From Marinilabiliaceae bacterium JC040 (GTDB lineage: Bacteria > Bacteroidota > Bacteroidia > Bacteroidales > Marinifilaceae), in assembly GCA_022496785.1 (NCBI GenBank), contig SNAP01000001.1:372001-436000 (forward strand): a DNA stretch of 64,000 nt. Reading direction: 5' to 3'. Each line of letters opens with the position of its first letter. Position 1 is the stretch's first letter. The notes under the pieces were generated by a model. It saw only the letters and a program-made list of their open reading frames with translations, was not told the origin of the DNA and made no database searches. This document shows positions 42,988-52,176 of the stretch, one piece after another. The position numbers and the translations under genes were made by a program.

Positions 42988-45898
42988 TTTTTCTTCTATT
43001 TTTAGACAAAGCCTTGAAACTGGATTTATTGATAGTTCTATTCGTTCGGATTATTCTTATAGACCTCAATTTCTTGTTAATGATAAACTTACTGGAACGA
43101 AAGTATTAACAACTATAAATAATGAACTGAGTTCATGTTCTGAATTTTGGTTTTCTGTTGCTTTTATTACTCATTCTGGACTCTCTACTCTTAAGGAAAG
43201 TTTGAAAGAATTAGAATTGAGGGGAATAAAAGGTAAAATTTTGGTTTCTCAGTATCTGAATTTTACTCAACCTGAGGCTCTAAGAAAGTTGATTGCTTTT
43301 AATAATTTGGAAGTTAGAATTGATGTTAATAATAGTTTCCATTCTAAAGGGTATTTATTTAAAAAAAAGGATCATTATAATTTAGTAGTAGGTAGTAGTA
43401 ATCTTACAGCTAGTGCTTTATGTTCTAATAAAGAATGGAATTTAAAAGTATCTGCCAGATTCGATAGTCATATTGTTGAAAGAGCTATTCATGAATTTTC
43501 TTCTTCTTTTGAAAATGCTTGTCTTGTAGATAGAGATTATATTGATAGATATAATCAGATATATTTACAACAAAAATATATTAAAGCAAAAACTCCAGAA
43601 CTTTTTAAGCTTAGTGATACGATTAAGCCTAATAGAATGCAGGAAGAAGCTTTGAGAAATCTTATTAGTTTGCGTAAAAATAATAAAAAAAAGGCTTTAC
43701 TTATTTCGGCAACAGGTACTGGCAAAACTTTCTTATCTGCATTTGATATTAAAAATGTGAATCCCAAAAGAGTTCTTTTTGTTGTTCATAGATTGAATAT
43801 AGCCAAAGCTGCTATGAGAACGTTTAAGGCTATTTTTGGAGAATCTAAATCTGTTGGTATATTTTCTGGAAAGAATAAAGATTTTTATTCTGATTTTTTA
43901 TTTTCTACTGTTCAAACAATATCTAAACCAAAATATTTAGAATTATTTAAATCTAATGATTTCGATTATATTGTGATTGATGAGACTCACAGAGCAGCAG
44001 CTCCATCGTATCAACGTGTATTTGATTATTTTAATCCTGATTTTCTTTTAGGTATGACAGCCACTCCAGAAAGAATGGACGGTTTAGATATATTTAAATT
44101 ATTTGATCATAATATTGCTTATGAGATTCGTTTACATTCTGCTTTGGAAGAGAATATGTTGTGCCCTTTTCACTATTTTGGAATTTCAGATGTTTCTGTT
44201 AATGGTGATTTATTGACTGATAGTTCTAATTTTAATCTTATAAATCGTAATGAAAGAGTTAATAGAATTATTGAAAAAGCAGACTTCTATGGATGTGATG
44301 ATGGTGAAGTGAGAGGTCTTGTTTTTTGTTCTAATGTTGAAGATGCTAGAGATTTATCAAAAAGATTTAATGAGAGGAATTATAAAACTGTAGCTCTAGC
44401 TGGTGATAATAATGAACATGAGAGAGAGCTTGCTATTCAGCGTTTAGAATCTGATGATATTAACGAGAAATTAGATTATATTTTTTCAGTAGATATTTTT
44501 AATGAGGGTATTGATATTCCAAAAGTAAATCAGATTATTCTCTTGAGACCTACAGAATCTGCTGTTGTTTTTGTTCAGCAACTTGGAAGGGGTTTGAGAA
44601 AAATAGAAAATAAAGAGTATTTAACTGTTATAGATTTTATAGGCAATTATAATAATAATTTCCTTATTCCTGTTGCTCTTTTTGGTGACACATCATTTAA
44701 TAAAGATAAGCTTAGAAATCTTATGAGTGGTGCTAATACATATATACCAGGAGATTCTACTATTAACTTCGATAGAATTAGTAAAGAACAAATTTTTAAG
44801 GCTATCGATGGTGCTAATATGAAAAATAAGAAGGATCTGGTGAATGATTATTCTATGCTTAAATATAAGTTGGGAAGAATTCCTATGATGATGGATTTTA
44901 TTGATTATGGTTCTAGAGATCCGTATTTATATATTAGTTATTCTAAGTCTTATTTTAATTTTGTTGCGAGCCAAGAGAAATCTTTTAAGTCTAAAATTAG
45001 TGCTAGTGATATTAAAATTCTAGAGCTTTTCTCAATAGAAATTAATAATGCTAAACGAGTTGAGGAATGCTTAATTATAGAAGATTTATTAACATATGGA
45101 AAAGTGAATGTTGATAAATTTAAAAAGAAAGTTTTTGAGAGATATTCTTTTGTTTTGAACGATGAAATTATTGATTCTTGTATTATCAATTTGAATTTTG
45201 ATTTTATTAGAGAAAAAGGACCGGATAGGAAGTATATAAGTTCAGGTAGAGCTAATAATTTAAGTATTGTTACTGTTTCAGGAAATTATATTTATATAGA
45301 TGATAGTCTTAGATCTTCTTTAAAGAATCCTGTTTTTAAATCTTTTTTATTGGATAATATTAAATATTCAATTTCCACTTTTGATAGAAAATTTACTAAT
45401 TCAATTTATAATGAAGGTTTTATTCTTTACAATAAGTATTCAAGAAAAGATGTTTTTAGAATTTTAAATTGGAAAGAAAATCCTGTTGCTTTAAACGTTG
45501 GTGGATATATGATGAATTCTAATAAGAAAGATCTTGCGATTTTTGTGAACTATGACAAAGAGGAGGATATTGCAAGTACCACTAAGTATGAAGATTCTTT
45601 TGTTAATAACTCCTTGTTTAGTTGGATGTCTAAAAATAATAGAACTCTTAAGAGTCCAGAAATATTAGCTATTAGAAATTATAAAGAAGGATTGAGAATT
45701 CCTCTTTTTATTAAGAAGAGTAATGACGAAGGTCAAGAATTTTACTATATGGGAGAAGTTACACCAGTTGAAGATAGTATTAAAGATTCTTTTATTTTCG
45801 ATGATAAAAAGAATAAGAAAATCCCCGTTGTTAGAATTGATTTTAATTTGAGTACTCCTGTTGAGGATAATCTTTATTCTTATTTGACTGATAAATAA
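42980..45898 (+). CDS. PLD-like nuclease/superfamily 2 helicase fusion (DUF3427-type)
   Basis: A protein of 972 residues from the ATG at 42980; a GTG at 42971 would add three. The N-terminal PLD-like domain has FHSKGYLF and VVGSSNLTAS (HxK ... GSxN). The SF2 helicase core has Walker A SATGTGKT (about 238), DETHRAAA, GMTATPER and QQLGRGLRK (about 530). A long C-terminal region (about 590-972) resembles the DUF3427-type tail, ending with VTPVEDSIKDSFIFDDKKNK. The start overlaps the Nudix stop by 8 nt. The fusion suggests ATP-driven DNA translocation coupled to cleavage, probably defensive. The catalytic role of the PLD domain is not verified. Confidence 0.88.
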   Translation: MSDFSSIFRQSLETGFIDSSIRSDYSYRPQFLVNDKLTGTKVLTTINNELSSCSEFWFSVAFITHSGLSTLKESLKELELRGIKGKILVSQYLNFTQPEALRKLIAFNNLEVRIDVNNSFHSKGYLFKKKDHYNLVVGSSNLTASALCSNKEWNLKVSARFDSHIVERAIHEFSSSFENACLVDRDYIDRYNQIYLQQKYIKAKTPELFKLSDTIKPNRMQEEALRNLISLRKNNKKKALLISATGTGKTFLSAFDIKNVNPKRVLFVVHRLNIAKAAMRTFKAIFGESKSVGIFSGKNKDFYSDFLFSTVQTISKPKYLELFKSNDFDYIVIDETHRAAAPSYQRVFDYFNPDFLLGMTATPERMDGLDIFKLFDHNIAYEIRLHSALEENMLCPFHYFGISDVSVNGDLLTDSSNFNLINRNERVNRIIEKADFYGCDDGEVRGLVFCSNVEDARDLSKRFNERNYKTVALAGDNNEHERELAIQRLESDDINEKLDYIFSVDIFNEGIDIPKVNQIILLRPTESAVVFVQQLGRGLRKIENKEYLTVIDFIGNYNNNFLIPVALFGDTSFNKDKLRNLMSGANTYIPGDSTINFDRISKEQIFKAIDGANMKNKKDLVNDYSMLKYKLGRIPMMMDFIDYGSRDPYLYISYSKSYFNFVASQEKSFKSKISASDIKILELFSIEINNAKRVEECLIIEDLLTYGKVNVDKFKKKVFERYSFVLNDEIIDSCIINLNFDFIREKGPDRKYISSGRANNLSIVTVSGNYIYIDDSLRSSLKNPVFKSFLLDNIKYSISTFDRKFTNSIYNEGFILYNKYSRKDVFRILNWKENPVALNVGGYMMNSNKKDLAIFVNYDKEEDIASTTKYEDSFVNNSLFSWMSKNNRTLKSPEILAIRNYKEGLRIPLFIKKSNDEGQEFYYMGEVTPVEDSIKDSFIFDDKKNKKIPVVRIDFNLSTPVEDNLYSYLTDK

Positions 45899-45912
45899 AT
45901 AGGTTTATATCT

Positions 45913-46944
45913 TTAATACTTCCATTTATTAGCTAGTTTAACAAGTGATAACATTACTGGCACTTCTACCAAGACACCAACTACAGTTACCATAGCTGCA
46001 GGTGATTGAAGTCCAAACAAAGCAATAGCAACTGCAACTGCTAATTCAAAGAAGTTACTAGCTCCTATCATAGCAGCAGGACATGCTATATTATGAGGTA
46101 GTTTTAATTTTTTACCTCCAAACCATGCTATGAAGAATATAAAATAAGTTTGAAGTATTAGAGGTATAGCAACTAATATAATTATTAGTGGATTATTTAC
46201 TATTGTATTTCCTTGAAAAGCAAATAGTAGTACTAGCGTAAGTAATAGAGCTATTATAGAAACAGGTTTAAATTGAGGAAGAAATATGTTTTTAAACCAT
46301 TCTTCTCCTTTTTTCTTTACTAAGAGTTTATGGCTTATATAACCTGCACTTAGAGGAACTACAACAAAAACAACTATACTTGATATTAGAGTGTCGTATG
46401 GAATATTAATATCTGTTATTCCAAGAAGAAGTCCCACTATAGGAATAAATGCTACTAATATTAATAAATCGTTTACTGAAACTTGTACTAATGTATAATT
46501 AGGATCACCATTAGTTAGATAACTCCATACAAAAACCATTGCCGTACATGGTGCTGCTCCTAGTAGTATTGCTCCTGCTATATATTCTCCTGCTAGTTCT
46601 GGACTAATAAATGCAGCATATAGTTTAGAGAAAAATATCCAAGCAAAAAGAGCCATTGTGAAAGGTTTTATAAGCCAATTAATTATTAGAGTTAGAATTA
46701 AACCCTTTGGATTTTTACCTATATTTTTAATACTTGAAAAATCAACTTGAAGCATCATAGGGTATATCATTAACCATACTAATATTGCAACTGGGATATT
46801 AACGTTATATATTTCCATACTACTTAGAATCTGTATTCTATCTTCTGGTATATATCCTATTGCTATACCTATTGTAATGCAAACTCCTACCCAGATTGTA
46901 AGATATCTTTCAAAAAAACCAATTTGTCTTTTTTGTGTTCCCAT
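45913..46944 (-). CDS. acr3: ACR3-family arsenite efflux permease
   Basis: This 343-residue membrane protein has about ten helices and the ACR3 signature GAAPCTAMVFVWSYLTNGD with the essential Cys at about 133. YPMMLQVDFS and GASNFFELAVAVAIALFG are also typical. It exports arsenite (and possibly antimonite) by proton antiport. It starts 4 nt after arsC ends, so the two form an operon. It is convergent with the helicase gene (14-nt gap). Confidence 0.93.
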   Translation of the reverse strand: MGTQKRQIGFFERYLTIWVGVCITIGIAIGYIPEDRIQILSSMEIYNVNIPVAILVWLMIYPMMLQVDFSSIKNIGKNPKGLILTLIINWLIKPFTMALFAWIFFSKLYAAFISPELAGEYIAGAILLGAAPCTAMVFVWSYLTNGDPNYTLVQVSVNDLLILVAFIPIVGLLLGITDINIPYDTLISSIVVFVVVPLSAGYISHKLLVKKKGEEWFKNIFLPQFKPVSIIALLLTLVLLFAFQGNTIVNNPLIIILVAIPLILQTYFIFFIAWFGGKKLKLPHNIACPAAMIGASNFFELAVAVAIALFGLQSPAAMVTVVGVLVEVPVMLSLVKLANKWKY

Positions 46945-46948
46945 GATA

Positions 46949-47386
46949 TTATAAGTTTGGTTTTATTTCTTTTTTGTAAAAGTTTTCAAATCCTTTTGTA
47001 ATTTCAGTACGTACACGTTGAAATTCTTTCCATATATATTCTTCACTTCCTTTTGCATCTGAAGGATCGTCGTATCCCATATGTAGACGATGTTTTACTT
47101 TACCAATAAATGTTGGACAAACTTCATTTGCTCCTCCACAGACAGTTATAACGTAATCCCACTCTTCTTTTATATATTTTTCTACTGAATCTGAAGTGTG
47201 TTTACTAATGTCAATTTTTATTTCTTGCATTGCTTTTACTGCCTTTTCATTCAATTTCCCAGAAGCTTCTGTGCCTGCTGAGTATACTTGTAATTTTGAA
47301 TTTAAAGATTGTAAGAATCCATGAGCCATTTGGCTTCTACAGCTATTACCTGTGCATAAGATTAATATTTTCATTTCTTTTCCCAT
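46949..47386 (-). CDS. arsC: Arsenate reductase, low-molecular-weight phosphatase type
   Basis: This 145-residue protein has the P-loop CTGNSCRSQMAHG (CX5R; Cys about 11), then TVCGGANEVCPTF with the further Cys used for disulfide relay, and a YDDPSDAKGS segment that matches the thioredoxin-coupled ArsC of Gram-positive type. It reduces arsenate to arsenite for export by the neighbouring ACR3 protein. A second ATG (MKILIL) lies four codons in; either start is possible. No arsR gene is adjacent. Confidence 0.92.
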   Translation of the reverse strand: MGKEMKILILCTGNSCRSQMAHGFLQSLNSKLQVYSAGTEASGKLNEKAVKAMQEIKIDISKHTSDSVEKYIKEEWDYVITVCGGANEVCPTFIGKVKHRLHMGYDDPSDAKGSEEYIWKEFQRVRTEITKGFENFYKKEIKPNL

Positions 47387-47407
47387 TTGTTAGTTTTTAT
47401 TCTTTTA

Positions 47408-47436
47408 CTTATTTGTTCGTAAATGTACGAAATAAG
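47408..47436 (-). promoter_or_regulatory. Inverted repeat upstream of arsC
   Basis: CTTATTT-GTT-CGTA (47408-47421) and TACGAAATAAG (47426-47436) form an 11-bp inverted repeat with a 3-nt bulge, 22 nt upstream of the arsC ATG. It is a plausible operator for a metalloregulator encoded elsewhere. Confidence 0.4.
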
Positions 47437-47626
47437 AGATTGCTAGACAAATCTTGTTCATTATTAGATTGTTATATAGTTATCTACTTTGAAAAATAGA
47501 TTATTATATGTGATCTCTGGAAATTAATTAAGTCGTAATGTTTTTTTCTTAATTTTAAGAACTGGAAAACGATTAAGAATTTAACAACGTAGATTTTAAC
47601 TTTATGTTGTTCTAATATATACGATT

Positions 47627-49249
47627 ATGTTATATCTAGCTAAGATTAGTACTTTTAGTTTATTACTTTATATTTTATTGAATCCTTTATCAATAAAAGC
47701 TCAGAATTTAGAAATTGATTCTTTAATATCTAAGTTTAATAAAGAGACAGATTTAAATACTAAGATTGATTTATGTAATTCAATTGGCTTAAAATCGATG
47801 ATTTTCTCTAAAGAGATTGCATCTTCTTATCAATCTAAATTAGATTCTATATGGAAAATAGATAAAAGTGAAAAAGCAAGATTATCTTCTTTACTCCTAA
47901 AAGCTAAGATTAGTAGATGGAATGATTGTCCTAATGAGGCGGTTAATTCTTTTATGAAGGTTCTTGATTTGAAACCAGATTCCTTGATTGTTGCTGATGT
48001 ATATTTTAATTTAGGTATAGTTTATTCTTCTTTACGTTTTAACGCTAAGGCGGTTTCTTCTTTTAAGAAATCTTTAAGAGCATATAAAATGTTAAATAAA
48101 TTAGGACAAATTCATAATATATATAATTGTATTGCAGATGTGTATAACTATAATATTGGGAATTATAGTTTAGCAGAGAAATACTATTTACAGGCTTTAA
48201 GTGCTTTTGCTTTTTTACCTGAGTCGGATAAGATGAATACCTTAGGTTTGCAATCTCTTTCTGCAATTCATAATAATATTGGAGTATTGTATTCTTCAAT
48301 GAAAAAATATAAGCAAGCTGAAGAACATTTGACTAATAGTCTATCTATTGCAATGAAAATGAATGATTCTATTGGTGTTTTTCATTCTTCAATATCTTTA
48401 TCTCAGATGTTTAATAGAAGATCTTTGTTTTCTAGTGCAATGAAGATCTTAATACCATTGAGAAAAAATTATAATAATAAACCTCCTTACTTAAAGGTTG
48501 AATATTTACGTGAATTGATTAAGGCATGTGCGGGGGTGAAGAAATATAAAGAGGCTTATCTTTTAACTGATGAATATGCTTTGTTAAGAGATAGCATTTA
48601 TAGTATTGATGTAGTTAAACAAGTGAATCGTGCTGAACAGAAATATCTTTGTAAGATTAAGATAGAAAAGGCAAATTTAGATGCAGAAAAGGAAGAAAAG
48701 AGATATTTAATGTTTTTTCTTTTTGCTGGATTTTTATTGATTATAATGATCGTTCTTGCTATTTTTTATTTGTACTACCGTTTTAAATTAAAAAAATCGG
48801 AGGTAAATACTCTTCAGAAAAATAATAAAGAAGTACTAACTAAGGCTATTAAGTCTTCTTGTGTAGATAACGTGCTTAATGATTTACTCAGTGATTTGAA
48901 GAAGTTTGCAAGTGAAGAGAAACTACAAAAAGTAGGACTTGAGCGTTTAAATGAGATCATTAAAAGGCTTTCGCATTCTTCTAATTCTCTTTCTAAATGG
49001 GAAGATTTTGAGATGCTTTTTACATCTGTTTATTCCAATTTCTATCGTAATCTTGATAAGAAACATACTAATCTTTCTCTATCTGAAAGAAAACTTTGTA
49101 CTCTTATAAGATTGGATTTCTCTAATCTTGATATTGCTAATTTTCTAAGTATAGATCAAAAATCTGTATATGTTGCAAAATCGCGACTTAAAAAGAAAAT
49201 GGATGTTGAATCTGGAGTAGATTTATATTATTATTTAAATACTTTTTAA
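47627..49249 (+). CDS. TPR-repeat sensor with membrane helix and C-terminal LuxR-like HTH
   Basis: A 540-residue protein with a signal peptide (ending IKAQ), an extracytoplasmic TPR-like region (about 75-330; YFNLGIVYSSLRFNAKAVSS, YSLAEKYYLQALSAF, NNIGVLYSSMKKYKQAEEHL), one membrane helix (about 361-383) and a cytosolic tail. The tail has a coiled segment and a terminal HTH-like region (LSERKLCTLIRLDFSNLDIA, then VAKSRLKKKM). This is the common Bacteroidota one-component TPR-HTH layout for sensing outside the membrane and regulating inside. Its target is unknown; the divergent ars operon and the downstream lipoprotein gene are candidates. Confidence 0.8.
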   Translation: MLYLAKISTFSLLLYILLNPLSIKAQNLEIDSLISKFNKETDLNTKIDLCNSIGLKSMIFSKEIASSYQSKLDSIWKIDKSEKARLSSLLLKAKISRWNDCPNEAVNSFMKVLDLKPDSLIVADVYFNLGIVYSSLRFNAKAVSSFKKSLRAYKMLNKLGQIHNIYNCIADVYNYNIGNYSLAEKYYLQALSAFAFLPESDKMNTLGLQSLSAIHNNIGVLYSSMKKYKQAEEHLTNSLSIAMKMNDSIGVFHSSISLSQMFNRRSLFSSAMKILIPLRKNYNNKPPYLKVEYLRELIKACAGVKKYKEAYLLTDEYALLRDSIYSIDVVKQVNRAEQKYLCKIKIEKANLDAEKEEKRYLMFFLFAGFLLIIMIVLAIFYLYYRFKLKKSEVNTLQKNNKEVLTKAIKSSCVDNVLNDLLSDLKKFASEEKLQKVGLERLNEIIKRLSHSSNSLSKWEDFEMLFTSVYSNFYRNLDKKHTNLSLSERKLCTLIRLDFSNLDIANFLSIDQKSVYVAKSRLKKKMDVESGVDLYYYLNTF

Positions 49250-49474
49250 TAGTTTGTCTATTGTATTTTTTGAATTCATTTGCGATTTTGATAATATTCT
49301 GATTTATTGATATATATGTATTCTTGTTATGTTTTTGTTGTATCTATATTGTATAGAGTTAAGACTCTGTATATTTATATTTTATAATTAATAACCCTTT
49401 TCATAATAATATTGCGCACAGTTTAAAGTAGGAGCTATATTATTCCTATTTGAGAATTAATACAATTGATATTT

Positions 49475-50311
49475 ATGAGAAGATTATTTTGTTTTTTAGT
49501 GCTTTCTGTATTTTTACTATCATGTACTAAGAATACACCTAAACCATTAAAGAAACAGAAAGAAACAATAGAAGCATCGCTTATCGGGAATGCAAAGGTT
49601 GTGCAGCCTTTGCCATCTGATAAGAACATAGATTATGGTGCTCTTATTGGTTTTTGGGATTTTGATAAAAATGGGAATAATGCTATTAAAAGGCATAGTG
49701 GAAATTGGAATTTAGATAAATCTGTTTATAAAGATGGTTATTTAGATTTAAAATCGTATGTGAGATCTCATGATGATAAGGATCTTTACGATCTATCTGT
49801 TCGTCTCTATGATATGGCAGTTGGTAAGTATATAGGTCTTCACCAAAGAAAATATTTTTCAGGTGCTATTAAATTTAAAATATCAAGGGACAAACTTAAT
49901 GTTCAGCCATTATTGACTTTTGGTATTATTAATCGATTTCTTGAATTTTATATTAGTAGTGAAGGTGTTTCTGTTTGTGCAAACGGGACAAATCTCAAAC
50001 TGTCAGGAAATTTAAAGCCAGTATTGGATTCATGGAATATTTTGTATTTTAGATATGAAGATTTTACTGGAAATGGTATTACTCCTTCAGATGGTAACCA
50101 TTTTTATTTGCAAATGAATAATCGAAAAGAGTGTATTGTTGATTTCAAAGATTTGCATCTTGATTTAGTTGCTCCAAAGCATGATATTGTTCTAAGTTTT
50201 ATAAATCAATCTGTTGGAGAGATGTTCAGAGGTCAGGTGGATTGGGTGATTATGTCTGTTGGAAGGATGACCCCAGGTAATACACAGTATAAAATTCAAG
50301 AATTAAAGTAA
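49475..50311 (+). CDS. Lipoprotein with a LamG/concanavalin-like domain
   Basis: A 278-residue protein. I start it at ATG 49475 (MRRLFCFLVLSVFLLSCTKN), because the longer frame begins with TTG. The lipobox is LLSC. The body has a beta-rich pattern (IGFWDFDKNGNNAIKRHSGN, VCANGTNLKLSGNLKPVLDSW) suggestive of a LamG-type beta sandwich (weak call). Such lipoproteins may bind glycans or host matrix. It is preceded by the TPR-HTH regulator gene. Confidence 0.62.
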   Translation: MRRLFCFLVLSVFLLSCTKNTPKPLKKQKETIEASLIGNAKVVQPLPSDKNIDYGALIGFWDFDKNGNNAIKRHSGNWNLDKSVYKDGYLDLKSYVRSHDDKDLYDLSVRLYDMAVGKYIGLHQRKYFSGAIKFKISRDKLNVQPLLTFGIINRFLEFYISSEGVSVCANGTNLKLSGNLKPVLDSWNILYFRYEDFTGNGITPSDGNHFYLQMNNRKECIVDFKDLHLDLVAPKHDIVLSFINQSVGEMFRGQVDWVIMSVGRMTPGNTQYKIQELK

Positions 50312-50559
50312 TTATTTGAGAATTTAGTTTTTATAATTTAGATGAGTAGTGTAAGACTGTTATTGTATTTCATATTAGATTAAGATATTTTATATCATTA
50401 TAATAAATAGTTTATATATCATTATTGCGTTTCATAGTTCGTAATTTTGTTATTTTGATTTCTATTTGAAAATGTTTAACAGTCTTTTTTTATTTTAATT
50501 GTACTAAAAATCCTATTATTTATTAATATTTTTAGAATCTAATTCTTAAGATATTTATA

Positions 50560-52080
50560 ATGGATGATTATAGTTTGGGTTATATAAAAGAGTATTATGA
50601 AGGGATAGATAAATCTATCTTTACTCATTTTCTTTCAGATGAGACTTGTAATGATTTAGATTTTGATGATTTATTTACTGTATGTGATAATACTTCTTCT
50701 AAAATAGGTCAACAATATCTATATGCTAAATTGAGAACTGCTGATTGTAATAATTCAAATTTTGAATATCAGGAGAAATTAATAGATTTGATTAAATCAA
50801 AGAATATACATTCTAACATTAAAAAGAATTTATCTAAATTGAAATCTCACGAGGCATATTATATCTGCCGTTTGTTTAAGAGTATAGATATTCCTTATAT
50901 AAGATTTGAGAAATATCTTAAAATATTTCCTTTGATTAATATCTTACTTATTTCTTCGGTTTTTTTTATTCCACATTTTTTCCTTGTATTATTACCTATT
51001 TTTATGTTTAATATGTGGTTGCATTACAAGAATAAGTCAAATATTCTTATGTACTCTGAAATTTTTACTCAATTAATATTTCTTGAGAATGTTGCAAGAA
51101 ATCTTTCAAAGAAAGGTCTTAATATAAATAATGAGAATATTGAAGAAGCTTTATCTAGTATTAATAATATAAATAAAAGATCGTTTCTCATTAGAATACA
51201 ATCTAAATTTCAAGCTGATTTACAAATTATTATTTGGTTTATTTTTGAATTTGTTAAAATTATTCTAGCTATTGAACCATTAATATTTAATAGAATTCTT
51301 AAAGATATAGAGAAAAATATTGAAAATATTAAATTAGTTTTCGATTTTGTAGGTAGAGTTGATTCAACTTCTTCTGTCTTAACTCTTAGGGAACAATTAT
51401 CATCTTGTTGTATACCTAATATTGTTGATGATTCTCTTTCTTTGAAAGCGGTTGAAATGGTACATCCTTTAGTTGAAAATTGTATTCCAAATAATATTAA
51501 TATCTTTAATAAATCAGTTCTAATTACTGGTTCTAATATGGCTGGTAAAACAACCTTCATTAGGGCGATTGGAATTAATGCAATAACTGCATTTTCTATT
51601 AATACATGTTTTGCAAAATCGTTTTCTATTGGTCGTTTTAATTTGTATTCTACTATTAGAGTAAGTGATAGTGTACTTTCTGAGAAATCTTACTATTTAG
51701 AGGAAGTTCTTAGAATAAAAAATATCATTAATAATTCTCAAAAAGATACTCATTCTTTGATTCTATTAGATGAACTATATAAGGGAACAAATACTGTTGA
51801 GAGAATTGCTTGTGCTAAAGCAGTACTTTCTTATCTTACGAATAATAATATTGTTGTAGCTACTACTCATGATCTTGAGTTATGTGAATTTCTAGTAAAA
51901 GATTATGATATATATAATTTTGGTGAGAAAGTAGTTGATAATTTACTTTCTTTCGATTATTTGATAAAGAAAGGACCTCCACAATCTAGAAATGCCATTA
52001 AGATACTTAAGCAATATGGCTATCCTTCAGAGATTATTGATGATTCATATGATATTGTTTCTTGTATCTCATCTAGATAA
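50560..52080 (+). CDS. Membrane-anchored MutS-like ATPase
   Basis: A 506-residue protein. Residues 125-150 hold a membrane hairpin (FPLINILLISSVFFIPHFFL and nearby), followed by a helical lever-like region. The C-terminal MutS V ATPase domain has Walker A TGSNMAGKTTFIRAI (about 324), ILLDELYKGTNTVERI (Walker B and signature, about 402) and VATTHDLELCEF. The N-terminal mismatch-binding domain of MutS is absent. Homologues are annotated as MutS-related in Bacteroidota. A membrane-tethered lever-clamp ATPase with no mismatch reader suggests a role other than repair. Confidence 0.8.
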   Translation: MDDYSLGYIKEYYEGIDKSIFTHFLSDETCNDLDFDDLFTVCDNTSSKIGQQYLYAKLRTADCNNSNFEYQEKLIDLIKSKNIHSNIKKNLSKLKSHEAYYICRLFKSIDIPYIRFEKYLKIFPLINILLISSVFFIPHFFLVLLPIFMFNMWLHYKNKSNILMYSEIFTQLIFLENVARNLSKKGLNINNENIEEALSSINNINKRSFLIRIQSKFQADLQIIIWFIFEFVKIILAIEPLIFNRILKDIEKNIENIKLVFDFVGRVDSTSSVLTLREQLSSCCIPNIVDDSLSLKAVEMVHPLVENCIPNNINIFNKSVLITGSNMAGKTTFIRAIGINAITAFSINTCFAKSFSIGRFNLYSTIRVSDSVLSEKSYYLEEVLRIKNIINNSQKDTHSLILLDELYKGTNTVERIACAKAVLSYLTNNNIVVATTHDLELCEFLVKDYDIYNFGEKVVDNLLSFDYLIKKGPPQSRNAIKILKQYGYPSEIIDDSYDIVSCISSR

Positions 52081-52176
52081 ATTGTGTATATGTTATGATT
52101 TATTTTATTTTTTTCTTTGATATATCATATTATTATTATAATTTTCTGATGCAAAACCATTGAAAATTATTTAATT

